64,000 nucleotides of DNA from Tachypleus tridentatus (Eukaryota; Arthropoda; Merostomata; Xiphosura; Limulidae), in the NCBI RefSeq assembly GCF_004210375.1, contig NC_134837.1:162481310-162545309 (forward strand). Reading direction: 5' to 3'. Position 1 is the first letter of the stretch; every line of letters begins with the position of its first letter. Below are positions 36,618 through 48,135 of this stretch, piece by piece. The translations under genes and the position numbers were made by a program. The notes under the pieces are model-generated. The model was not told the DNA's origin, searched no databases, and saw only the letters and a list, made by a program, of their open reading frames with translations.

Positions 36618-37149
36618 CTGTTCTTTGAAAAGATCAACATTTAAAATAAAAATAGAAAAAATAATGGTATCTCATCTTTTCTGCAGAACATTTCGTTTAT
36701 TATTTAGAGACATTATGTGTATCTAAAATAAATTTTTCACCATCCAACCGAAAATGGAAAGTGGAAAGTACAAGAACATTTACTAACATTAATGAAATTC
36801 TTGGTTCATAACTTATTCATATTTTAGTAATAATTATTTATGGAGTAAAATAATAAAATGAAAACATTGTATTCATATGTCAACTACAATATATCTAGTA
36901 TATCCAATGCTGATAGATTTTTCAGCTAACACCAGGCTCATCAGATCAGCAGGGATATGACAAACGTACATAGTTGTGATCGAAACGCTATTTATATTAC
37001 CGCTTGTTAGAATAGCAGATGTTTCAATATAATTTTTATTTACGTCTTCACAGATTAGAATTAGTTTAAGATTTTTAATAACATCATATTATTTAATTAT
37101 TTTATCACCAACTCGTTTATTATTAAAAAATATTTACTTATTTAATTAT

Positions 37150-37265
37150 TTGTAGGACAGTAGGACAGCTTTAAGTCCGAAGGCTTATAATACTAAAAAC
37201 CATGTTTCGATACCTCTGTTGGGTACTGCACAGATAGGAATATGTGTAGCTTTGTGCTTAATTTC
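37150..37265 (+). mobile_element. SINE family B, diverged copy
   Basis: ACAGCTTTAAGTCCGAAGGC, box B TGTTTCGATACCTC, TGCACAGATAGGAATATGTG and TAGCTTTGTGCTTAATTTC. Confidence 0.82.
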
Positions 37266-37304
37266 AAAGAGACACTTTATTTATCTATTTTACTTGAATT
37301 AACT

Positions 37305-37430
37305 GTGACCACAATTGTACAGCGGCGTGTCTGCGGACTTACAACGCTAGAATCTAGGTTTCAATACCCATGGTGGGCAGAGCACAGATAGTGTATTGTG
37401 TAGCTTTGTGCTTAATTACAAATAAACAAA
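37305..37430 (+). mobile_element. SINE family B, full-length copy with 10-bp TSD
   Basis: GTACAGCGGCGTGTCTGCGG, GGTTTCAATACCCATGGTGG, GCAGAGCACAGATAGTGTAT and TGTAGCTTTGTGCTTAATTA. The target duplication TGAATTAACT is at 37295-37304 and 37431-37440. Confidence 0.93.
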
Positions 37431-37959
37431 TGAATTAACTTTACTTGTCGTTCAGCTGGCGAACCAGTAAGCTGGTTGGTTCAGAAGCCGAAACAGGTCA
37501 AGTGCCCATAGCATCAACAGGAGAAGATTACAGTAGCAAGTAATTGTAATAACTTATTGCTCTAAGTAATATTTCCCCTATCGATATCTACATTCTCAGA
37601 TATTATATAGCGGGACCAATTGTTATTGTCACATAATAAAGTAAGAAAACTGGAGTCTGCAGTGTCGAAGTTTCGTAATTTTTGGAAAAGTGATGTATGC
37701 CGGTTCTCTAGGCTTTAGCGATATTTAAAGGTCACAAAATATATATTTCAGTCTATGACCTTTAAACACACTTCTTAGTTTAGTGGGCTGTAGCGCTATT
37801 CAGTTTTTCCTTAAAGAGGAGTCAATATTCACTTTTAGTGAGAGAAGACGTGTGGTATTTTCAACTTAAACGCCACTTTTATGCCTTCAAAGAAAACAGT
37901 CCCAAAGTTTTAGTTACTTACTGGAGAAAAGTCAGCGAGCAGCAGGTGTTTCAACTGAT

Positions 37960-38075
37960 TAATACAGTCGGCTATAATCTTTATAATACCCCAACAGCTG
38001 AAAGTGTTGCCTGAACCTAGAACCTTTCGACTGCAACCCTGCACCGTAGCCACTAAGCCACGTCTAGCCATTGCT
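37960..38075 (-). mobile_element. old SINE head with a non-threonine tRNA-like region and family A core
   Basis: On the plus strand, TTATAATACCCCAACAGCTG then AAAG matches the A core (TTATAACGCCCCCACGGCTG then AAAG). The adjoining tRNA-like part, CGACTGCAACCCTGCACCGT and CCACTAAGCCACG, is a different head. Confidence 0.6.
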
Positions 38076-38656
38076 ACTATCAGTGTAATTTACGAACACA
38101 AGTTTCACTTGTGATACATTACACGTTATGTAGTATTGATATGAATAAATATTTATGTATACAATTTATAATCACATTTTTAGAAATATAATTTACATCA
38201 TCAAGAAAGTCAAAAAACATTGTAGTCTTTAAAATAATCTACGTTAAAACCCTACGACATTATATTAACAAAAACTAATCAATTAAGCCTAGGTCATTGA
38301 CTTTATACTATTATATCTTGCAGGATAAGTGCGCTTGCGTGTTTTAAATATATATTTACATTTATCGTTTATAGAATAAAGTTTCAACTACTCTTGATTA
38401 ACTCAACGTTGTATTTTAACAACCTTACGGATGTTATAATTTCTCCCACACTTTCCCAGTTACGCTGCATACAGTCGTTTAATTCCACGTTTATAAGAAC
38501 TGTAATTTCTTAAAGGTTCCATATGCGCGTGTATTTTGAAGTAGGGGACATTAACTGTTATTTTATTTTGTAGTTGTTTCAGCGTTTTACGTTGTAAATG
38601 AATTCCTACTCTGGTTTTGAAATGCCTGTTTTATAAACGCTTGCCTTCGTCTAGTA

Positions 38657-38934
38657 AATGGCCCGGCATCGCCAGGTGGTTAAGGCACTCGACTCGTAAT
38701 CTGAGAGTAGCGGATTCGAATCCCCGTCACACCAAATATGCTCGTCCTTTCAGCCGTGGGGACGTTATGATGTGACGGTCAATCCAACTATTCGTTGGTA
38801 AAAGAGTAACCCAAGAGTTGACGGTGAGTGGTGATGACTAGCTGCCTTTCCTGTAGTCTTACACTGCTGAATTAGGGATGTGTAGCGCAGATAGCCCTCG
38901 TGTAGCTTTGCGCGAAATTCCAAACAAACCAAAC
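38657..38934 (+). mobile_element. SINE family A, full-length copy
   Basis: GGCCCGGCATCGCCAGGTGG, loop CTCGTAA, box B GGATTCGAATCCCCG, tail CGAAATTCCAAAC. A 7-bp flanking match TCTAGTA lies at 38650 and 38935. Confidence 0.94.
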
Positions 38935-38941
38935 TCTAGTA

Positions 38942-41184
38942 GATCGTTGATTGAAAGCGTTTAAGAGCTCCTCAGGAAAAGTCGTAAACATAATTCTACG
39001 TGTACTAAAAAGTCAAGTAGCAGACAACAGAGTCTATGCACAAACTGTAATTTATTACAGTTCATCTAATTACATCGTAAAACTGTTAACCAGTAATGTT
39101 AACCTAATATATGACAATAAATATCGACATATTGTTATCTTGCACGCGTGATATCAATAAAACCACTGAAAATAATGAAAGGCTTAAGAAATCTGATGAC
39201 GTTACTGAAAAAAAATACATTTTTGTACTTAAGAAAAATAAAGTCCAAACAACACGTCGAAAAGATGTAATGTTAAGTGGAGTAAAGTCGAAACAGAAAC
39301 AAATATCTTGGAGAAACGTGTTTAGTTGAAGAATGCACATGTAGAGGGTTTAAACTTATGAAAATAAAGATAAGGCATTAATTGTTTGATTTGAAAAATG
39401 GTACAATCTTCGTAGTTAATAAGAAGGATAATTCGTCTGCTTACACCAACAGTTTAATACATCCTTCTTATGTTCTGATAAGTAAATACGACTATACTTA
39501 AGTTATTTTTGTGGTATATTTTGCACCAAACTCTATATTCACTTCTCTTCTTTTTATAACTCAAGTATAAAATACACCATTCGTAAGTTAGATTGTGTCA
39601 AACAAGATATGCTGAGTAATTTGGTTTTATAGAAAAAAATGAAATGTCGCTTCGCCGGCGTGGTATTTTTAGATCAAACTGAATTGCTGCCTTGTTTTTC
39701 TGATGGATATGCCAGCGAATAACTTCCCGGGTTAGGCCCAGTGGTTTAAGTGACCTTCTCGAGTGAGAGTGTTCAACTGAGTTTTGAAACTCGTGTGGGA
39801 ATACGAGAGCCTATACACGCTAAATAACGTCAAAAATATATTTGTTTATTAAAACTTAAAAACCGGACTCGTACCAGCAATCCTCACTCCATGTGACTGT
39901 TATTCCCGAAGTTTTCCTTTTCTTAAGATAGATTACCTCTACACTAAACGCTGAAGGAACTTCGGAAGGTCCTCCTTGTACAACACTGGGAGATTCCAAA
40001 CATCAGCTTGCTATCTTCGTCCAGCAGATAGCGTCACCTTGTGACCTTTGTTCTCCAACAGCATTGATCAGCTACCAGATTCAGTTGACGTTATATTTCA
40101 GCCAGAAAAGGATTTTCTAGTTTAAAGTAGTTTTAATCCAGGCTTAAAATATTTAAACAGATTTATTTTATTCATTTTTGAAGTCTTTATTGGTATTTCA
40201 TGTTCGTTGATGTTTTCCAACGTTCTAAGAAACGTCAATTCCAGAAATCTCAATATTCGAAACTATGTGAAACGACATAATCGAGAACGACTGGAAAATC
40301 ACGAATCTTTGGATTATAACGGATTTACTATGATATATTTATTTAAATATCTATGTTTGTTTCAGTTTAATACGTATTTAGAAATGCATGTAATTTATAT
40401 TGTTAAATGTGTGTTGCTAAAGTCTTGTTTGTTCTCTAAATTTGTAGAAGATTCTTGAGTGCAAGAATCAACGATATGTGTTTTACATTGTTGCCAGATG
40501 AATTTTAGAGAACCTCGCCTTAAAGTTTATAAATCGTAACACCCAGGGAAACAGTTTAGCATTGTTGGTTTGCTACAATTAGTATACTGTATACCACGAA
40601 AGTTATAATTATAATTAACGCTTATTAATCGAGAAAGTGTAAGTACTTTACCAGGAACGTTTTTAGATTTCGAACATTACAAACTGTTCAACTTCAGATA
40701 ATTAACTTTAAACTAAACGTCAGTATTTGTACGAAAGCATCCGCATAACTTCAGCGGAAAACCCAGGTATGAGCAGGGAGAAATAGCTTACCTGTTAAGT
40801 TAACTGTATCAATATCAACATAGAATCATTCGTTCGTCGTTAACCGTCGATAAAATAGTTAGTTCCAGACTAGATAGAAGACTCAGTATTGTTTTTAAGT
40901 TTATAAAACTTTTGTATATAAATAATTACTTGTAATAATCATTATTATGAATTGTATTATTTTTTGTATATTAAAGTATGTTTGTGCAAAGAATGGAAAT
41001 TGTGTGTTTTAGTCTTGTTGGTAAATATCAACATTCAATTAATTAACTACTAAATTCAAATTTCCGGTTATTTTAAATCATAATACGTAACATAATAAAT
41101 CGGAGGCTCGTCCGAGATAAATTATAAGACGAAATAGAAATAACAGTTCTGGCATGCTTACTGCTAGTTTTCGCCTAGATCCAG
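38942..41184. other. no gene recognised
   Basis: Mostly unstructured AT-rich DNA. A tRNA-like patch at about 39729-39810 (GGCCCAGTGGTTTAAGTGAC, then GAGTTTTGAAACTC) may be a relic SINE head of another family. Confidence in that is low. Confidence 0.35.
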
Positions 41185-41325
41185 TATTCTAAACCTACTT
41201 ATAAGTTCTGAGGCCTGTATACCTTTTAATGTATTCTAAACATACTTATAAGTTTTGATGTCTGTATGCCTTTTTATGTATTCTAAACCTACTTATAAGT
41301 TCTGAGATCGGTATACTTTTTTATG
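41185..41325. repeat. 47-bp tandem repeat, 3 copies
   Basis: Copies start TATTCTAAAC at 41185, 41232 and 41279. Each has CTTATAAGTT and a GTATRCCTTTT-like end, and they differ at several sites. Confidence 0.85.
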
Positions 41326-41540
41326 TTCTGAAACAAGACAAGGTGTGATAAAAAATTATTTACATATATTTTACAACAATTTAGTGAAACAGTCTATTTA
41401 TAACGCGTCTCTTTTTACTTCACCGTTTATAGGTTGCAACAAACCCAGGACACATTTGGGCAAAATAATAAATGACGAATATTATAGCATTATAACACTG
41501 TAGACTTTGTAACCCGACAAATGTGTGATTGTCACACCAC

Positions 41541-41665
41541 CCTCCAATGTCACAGCGGTATGTCTGCGGACTTACACTGCTACAAATTGGGTTTTGATAT
41601 CCATGGTTGGCAGAGCACAGATAGCCCTTTGTATAGCTTTGTGCTTAAAAACAAACAACAACTGT
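41541..41665 (+). mobile_element. SINE family B, full-length copy
   Basis: CACAGCGGTATGTCTGCGGA, box B GGGTTTTGATATCC, TTGGCAGAGCACAGATAGCC, TATAGCTTTGTGCTTAAAAA. Confidence 0.9.
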
Positions 41666-42307
41666 CGTACTCAGTCTTACCAACACCACAGCTAAAAGCC
41701 CAAGCTGAGGAATGTTTTTCTCAGAGATTTCGCGTCATGTATTACAATACATTTAGTAGAAAATCAAAACTCATTATAACATATTCATATAATGATATGA
41801 CTTCAAAAGTAAAATAAAAGTGTAGAGATCCATAGCTAGCTATAGGATCAACGTACGTTTACTCTCACTAAACGCTGCCATGATTATATGAAACCTTACT
41901 GTAGAAAGTCAGATTAATGATGTATACAAAGCTAACTTGGCCATGAAACACCAAAGTTATAAACTGACTTCATAAAAACCTTTTGTTATCATTAAACAAA
42001 AAGTCCATAACAAATCGAAAAGCTAACCCATATTCTATAGAAACTCTCAATAGAAAACCAGTGTGCCTGTAATTACTTTTACGCTCAGACATTTTACGAG
42101 CATTCTTTTAGGGGGGAAATTTTAGAGAACTACAACTAATATAACGTTTGTGATACAAGAAGAGATCGATTAATGTTAAGTTCACAGTAATATGACTAGT
42201 AAAGAACAGTTTGACTAATTTTGCCTTTCATAATTTATCGATGAAAGAATGGCTATTAAAATGTCACCTCACTAAGTTTTTTTGTCTTTACGAAGAAATA
42301 AAGTGAG

Positions 42308-42323
42308 ATATATATATATATAT
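42308..42323. repeat. (TA)n microsatellite
   Basis: Short uninterrupted TA run. Confidence 0.85.
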
Positions 42324-42559
42324 GTAATAAATTATTTTCAGATTTATCCTATAACTATTTGTCGGGAGGTTTTGATTTGTTTTTAAACCTAATAAGCATT
42401 TGAAAACTAAATGGCGCCATCACCATAAACAAAAAAATCTATTCGGGTTCACACTGACGTGTGATGCCTTGACATTTTCGAAGTATCTGGACTTGACATA
42501 TAAAATGTCAAAGCTTGAAAAAAGATAAGAAGAAAGAAAAGAGAAAGGCATTAAAAATA

Positions 42560-42725
42560 TAGAGTGGCAATACCCACGTTTGGGCTACTCTTTTACCAAC
42601 GAATAGAGGAAACAACCGTCAAAATCATAACGCCTTCAAGGCTAAAAGGGTCAGCATATTTAGTGTGAGAGGGATTCGAACCCGCAACCCTCAGATTACA
42701 AGCCGAGCATCCCTAACCACCTGGT
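42560..42725 (-). mobile_element. SINE family A, head and core only
   Basis: Box B GGATTCGAACCCGCAACC and the core TTGGGCTACTCTTTTACCAA are clear. The 3' half, GATGACTAGCTGCC onward, is missing. It adjoins the gypsy fossil on the right. Confidence 0.85.
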
Positions 42726-42729
42726 CGAA

Positions 42730-45300
42730 CTTTATAGAAAAATTAATGAAGACCATGAAAAAGAGAAAGAAATGTAAAAAAACCTCAGGAAGAAAATAAC
42801 GAAAGAGACACAATTAAAATAAGGACAAGAGGAAATAATCAGAAGCTGAATTCAATTAGAAAAAGAATATATAAGAAAGATTAGAAAGAAAGAGATGTGA
42901 ATTTAATAGAATAATTAAAAGAAACACACAAAATGTAAAGAAGAATTACAAAAATGTTTGATTCAGAACAACAACAAAGAAGCAATTGGAGATGTGTAGA
43001 AGGCCCATAGCAACAAGACAGAAGTAATGCAAAACGACACCTATGAAGTGCATAAATTATGTAATGACAAATTTGAAGAAGCGCAAAAGAACATCGACAA
43101 AAGTGACCTATAACGTGTATAAGTATTATAATAATATTCAGAAGTACAGAAAGAATATAACACCATGAACAACGATATAGAAAAGAATGTCAATGACATT
43201 AAAACGTCTGAGAAATTAATTCGTAAAAGTAAAAACTTTAACAATCATACATCTCTCTGAACCTCCTCAAGAATTTCAACCACATAAACATTAAAAAATT
43301 CAAGAAACTTATTAATAGAGCCTATTCACAAATTAAACTCAGCTGTGTTTTCAGAACACAATACAGTCTAAAAACTTCTTCCCGTTGAAAAACTGAATTA
43401 GATACATACATAACTTCATGGTTATGTAACAGTACCAATGCTCTAGTAGTAAACAAGAGTGTATATGGTCGATAGTCAGAAGACTAAAAGAATGAAGCAA
43501 TGAAAACCTAAACTTTAGAAGTGCACTCTGCATAAGTAGTAAGACGTATACTAAATTGTTACAACAGCCCATCGAATAAAGAACACTTCAAGATCCTTCT
43601 CAGAGCACATAATGAAAGAAATCTACATACTATTAAAACATTACGATGAAAACAGAGAAAATCACCGATCGTGGACAAGCGTTTCCATTTTTTCTGACAC
43701 CATTAACTATGAAATATAGAACAACAAAACCCCTCTGACATACCCTTTTCACTACTATTGTTGTGTCACTTATGACAGTGGAACTTTTATAGATTGCTCC
43801 AGCTATCTATCACTACCTAATTCAGTTCCTGAACTTAACTGGCAATATCAATGTAATAACCCATTTGAGCAATCAGTAAAGTATGCACACATATTATAAT
43901 GGGAAAATGTACTGGAAGGCATATTTGTCTCAGTTTGAAATAACTTCTGAAGAAGATTGATGGATGGTGAAAAAGAGGTTATAATTTAGTTATCCATTTA
44001 AAAGAACCACCCTTAACAACGTTAAAGAATCTACCCCCTGAGAACCGTTACAACTACAAACATTGGTAGCTGCCTTATCAAACAGGCTTGGTATAATGAA
44101 GATAGTATAAGAGCTTAGATAAATTCACAGAAGATATGAAAAAGCTTGTTTGATTGCCTCCTTATCCAGATACCACAAGTAAAAGATGGACTTGTTGGCC
44201 AGATATTAGTTCATAGATGCCACAACAGATGAGGGTATGCAAATTAGACTAAGGCAACGTAGATGTACATCTTTAATCTTAGAAAGCTCTCCAATCAGTA
44301 GAGAAACTTTAATTGATTAAAGTTGCAGATAAATAAGTAAAACTACTATCCACAAATTATGGATGGTTAGATCAAGTAGTGTGCAAACAACAAATATACC
44401 TGATGGAAGTCTAGAAGCAATCAAAGAATTGATTACTTAAAATAGATAAAGTAAACGAGAAGGTAATCATTGTTTTAACTGCAACTTAAAAGAACGTATT
44501 ACCAGGAGCAGCAGATGTAAGGCTGTAATAAATACAAACTCTTTCAAAAAAGATGTCAGAAAAGGCAGCTGTAATAACTGCGGGAAACATTAACATTACA
44601 GCTGGGACTGACAGAAATAAACAGATGATAATAAGCCAACAAGACGATACCTTAAGGGAGAGTCACAGAGTCCAACCAGACTAAAGGAACAACAAAAACT
44701 AACCAGACATTTAAAAACATGAATTAGCAGGATTAGTGGTTAATATTCATATGCCCTAGTTTAGTTAAAAATTCATTAGTTAAAGAAACCAGTCTACGAG
44801 TTGGTAGGTCTGTTGATGAGAGGTTTTACAATTTGTTGATCAACACAGATTCTATAGCTGAAATTGTTAAGCTCTATCTGATGATGAAGGTTGAGAATTT
44901 CTCCAAGGATGAAAGTGGATTGATGTAAATAGCAAATGAACAAAAAATTCCAGCACATTTATCTATATCACATGTGTGGGAAATTGACATCGAGGAAGAA
45001 TACATCTTGGAAACTGATTTTACGCAGGTACATGGATGTCAGATTATACTAGCTTCAAATAACTTCGCAGCCTTTGGTGAGGAAAACTCCATGCACGAGT
45101 ATTACACCACCAATGTTTTGTCTTCAAGTGACAACAAAGACTGTTGCACAGGGTAAAGAAGATGGCCAAATTGGAGTGTAATAGAGAAGAATAAAGAAGA
45201 ACTGTTGATCTAAACCTACAAAGACGTCGATTTTAAAATAGCTCTTTGCTTAACATCAGCGGACTTCAACACAAGTAAGTTAATCAGTTGAATAAACCGA
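42730..45300 (+). mobile_element. Ty3/gypsy fossil, gag and protease region only
   Basis: Read on the plus strand, a Lys/Glu-rich segment (42.73-43.3 kb) resembles the charged N-terminal part of such gags. Capsid-like pieces follow (KMYWKAYLSQFEITSEE near 43.92 kb, FIDATTDEGMQIRLRQRRCT near 44.21 kb). Two zinc-knuckle-like stretches come next (HCFNCN near 44.47 kb, CNNCGKH near 44.57 kb). A protease-region piece lies at about 44.83-45.08 kb (VWEIDIEEEYILETDF). It shares RQRRCTS and the protease-end pattern with the fossil at 10.3-14.0 kb, so the two are likely relatives. Reverse transcriptase and beyond are absent. It is broken many times and old. No LTRs were delimited. Confidence 0.72.
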
Positions 45301-45975
45301 AATTTCTGTCGAAACCACTTTCAGAGTACCGCCAAAGATGGAGCCATTTGTTGATTCTACCGACTATCTATCTGTAATGAACTCAAAGTGACAAGACAGC
45401 AAGCGTCAGATACCCCTTCTTTGTACCACACTCCATTGAAGAGAAAACAACCAAAAATTATTGATCAATGGGTAATTTACACATCATAAATCACTGACGA
45501 AAAAAACTACCTGTCTTGTTGATCAAATTAAGATCGTACTTTGTGTATTTTGTATATTTCACTTTCGATTCAATAATTATAAAGTTAGATGATTGTTTCT
45601 AAGTTTGGACTTTTTTATTTAGTGTATAACTTTATCTGTATATTGGGATTGTTCAGGGTAAGTCATGATTCAGGGATGGACAGTGCTGTGAGCTAAGTTT
45701 TAACATTTTAATTTGATCATTTCGTATTGTTTTCTAGATGGAGTTATCACATGGTATAGTGACAATGCTTGATGCTAGTAGATGTGAAGTCTCGAATTTT
45801 CGAGAGACTTATGGGTTGGAATAAATGCTGTAATAATATAATACACTAGTCAGTGAGAGAATTAATCGGTTAGCTAGTGAGTTGATTTGGTAGTTAGTGA
45901 CTCTATTAGTGTTGATGATCGATTAATGAATTACTTTTCGTGTCGATTTTTTCTATATTAGAATTGATTGATTAT
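45301..45975. other. no gene recognised
   Basis: Flank of the gypsy fossil. Its right border is uncertain within this stretch. Confidence 0.35.
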
Positions 45976-46066
45976 TTGGAATTAAGCACAAAGCGACATA
46001 ATGGGCTGTCTCGGTTTCAAGCAGTGTAAGTCCGTAGACATACAGCTGTGCTGCTTGGGAGTGGGC
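45976..46066 (-). mobile_element. SINE family B, internally deleted copy
   Basis: Tail AATTAAGCACAAAGCGACAT, TGGGCTGTCT and head GTAAGTCCGTAGACATACAG remain. The segment that should hold GCAGAG and most of box B is lost. Confidence 0.8.
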
Positions 46067-46587
46067 TATGTTAGAAACTAAGTGTATGTCAACTAGAGAG
46101 TAATAACCTAAAGAAACACGATCAGTTTTGAAAGATGTAACGTGAAGATAGTAATTTATTCTCAACGTATTGGAAGGTTAGAAGGTGATGAACACCTGAC
46201 TGCAGTTTGATGTAAGAAATTACACTTCGATTATTGATCGTAACAACTGTTGAAAATTTTATTTGTATTCTGCTAAAGAAATTATCAAACTGAACAGGTT
46301 AGTGTATATGTTGTATATAGAAGTTATGTAAATATATGTTTTATATAGATATGTGGTATATATTTGCCGTACCTATATGTACACAAGTAAAGTAAAGAAG
46401 TGAATGTATGGATGGCTGATATAAATCACTAGCAAAGAAGAGAATACGGATGGCATTTGCATCATCCCTACATAATAGAAGAGGCACAATGTAGTTGAAT
46501 GGTAACAGACAAAGACTGGATAAATTAAACTCAATAGTGATTGAATAGTTATATATATATTGCTACATGTTAATTCTTGCAAGAATT

Positions 46588-46644
46588 GTGTTTTGTGTGT
46601 GTGTTTGTAAATCCGTTAGACTTCCCGCTGTACCAGCAGGGGAC
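46588..46644 (-). mobile_element. minimal SINE family C copy with 12-bp TSD
   Basis: Only a GT-rich tail and the head GTAAATCCGTTAGACTTCCC, GCTGTACCAGCAGGGGACC survive, 57 bp in all. The perfect duplication CTTGCAAGAATT is at 46576-46587 and 46645-46656. Confidence 0.85.
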
Positions 46645-46875
46645 CTTGCAAGAATTAACACCCAGTTTTTTTACAAATAACATCACTTGTTTCTTGCGCC
46701 ATTAATAAACAATTGCAGATAGTAGTTTAAAACATTTTAAGTTAGTATTGAGTTGAAGAGACTGGAAAACATTTCTACATTTATTCATTTCTTCTTTTTT
46801 TTTCGTGTCTGGGATCACATTTGTGTCCATAAATAAGGTATTTTGAAGACATCAAAACTTTATTTCATTTGTAAA

Positions 46876-47161
46876 TAGTCCCGGCATGGCCAAGTAGTTA
46901 AAGTTAAAGCACTCGACTCGTAACCCGAGGGTCGCGGGTTCGAATCCCCGTCACACTAAACATGCTCGCCCTTTCAGCTGTGGGGGCGTTATAATGTTTC
47001 GGCCAATCCCACTATTCGTTGATCAAAGAGTAGCCCAAGAGTTGGTGGTGGATGATGATGGCTAGCTGCCTTCACTCTAGTGTTGCACTGCTAAATTAGG
47101 GACAGCTAGAGCAGATAGCCCTTGTCTAGCTTTGCTTGAAATTCAAAAACACACAAGCAAA
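46876..47161 (+). mobile_element. SINE family A, full-length copy with 12-bp TSD
   Basis: CCCGGCATGGCCAAGTAGTT, a small duplication inside the head (AAAGTTAAAG), loop CTCGTAA, box B GGGTTCGAATCCCCG. The target duplication TCATTTGTAAAT is at 46864-46875 and 47162-47173. Confidence 0.95.
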
Positions 47162-47173
47162 TCATTTGTAAAT

Positions 47174-47845
47174 TAATATAAATTTAGTAATTGCACATAA
47201 CACCCACGCTTTTCTATTAGTTGCTGTGCTAGATTGAAGAGCTCCGCGAATGTGATGTCACAGCTGGAGAGTCTCGTTTTAGAACTATGAATATGTATGC
47301 AAGTATAACTATTTACCTAGTCATTTATCAGGCTTCCGGATTACTTTCACAGTTTAAGATCAACACCATTATTTCGTTTGTCATATGGATACTAAAATCA
47401 GCAAAAATATACAATATTTTGGTAACTTTAGATTTTATTTTCATTCCATTCTGAAAATAAATTGAAATATTTAGAAGAAATTTATGGAATATAATTATTA
47501 GAGTACTAGCATGATTATACGCTTGTGCTGATAAATATTTTACGCTTGGAATACTACACATCTTGAAAATAATGAAAATGCAGTGACATTTTTTTAACTG
47601 TCATAAAGTTGCATGTTCCTACATGAACTATTGTACAAAAGAGTTGAATATTAAATTTTAAAAATCAACGGAAAATATTCAAATTTCGAGTGAGAATCAC
47701 TTTAAAGCAGTTTTGGTATCTTATATTTGATTGTATTGAAGTTTTAGGCAAATTACTGATCTAGAATTCAAGTAGGATTGAAATATTTTAGAATGAACAT
47801 TATGTTATTCTTGATGACGAGAAACCCGCTTTAAATAAATATGTA
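47174..47845. other. no gene recognised
   Basis: AT-rich DNA without repeats that I can name. Confidence 0.4.
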
Positions 47846-48060
47846 TCTCAGCACTGCTGGTGTGGGTATTAACACTTTTATTGATATGTAGAGAACAACG
47901 TTTTGACCTTCCTAGGTCATCTTCAGGTTAACTTTATTGTATCTCAGGACGGTTGGTATCAGTTTTAACACTTTTATTGATAAGCAGAGGACAACGTTTC
48001 AACCTTCCTAGGTCATCTTCAAGTATTGGTTAAAGTTGTTCTCTGCTTATTAATAAAAAA
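47846..48060. repeat. direct and inverted repeat with CTTCCTAGGTCATCTTCA motif
   Basis: Two direct copies share ACACTTTTATTGATA, GAACAACGTTT-like sequence and CCTTCCTAGGTCATCTTCA. They lie at about 47869-47929 and 47967-48022. An inverted arm, TTGTTCTCTGCTTATTAATA (48036 on), pairs with TTGATAAGCAGAGGACAACG (47977 on). The layout suggests a fold-back element or its footprint. Confidence 0.6.
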
Positions 48061-48135
48061 TATTATGTTGCTTTATTCTGTTTCTGAAAAACAAGTGCAG
48101 CCAAGTTTGTCATAATTTTGTGTCTAAATATAGAA

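Noticed and set aside
41521-41817. 98-codon frame
   Set aside because: It runs through a family B SINE and is a repeat artefact. Frames at 29670-29897, 26918-27145 and 59007-59213 are the same kind of shadow.
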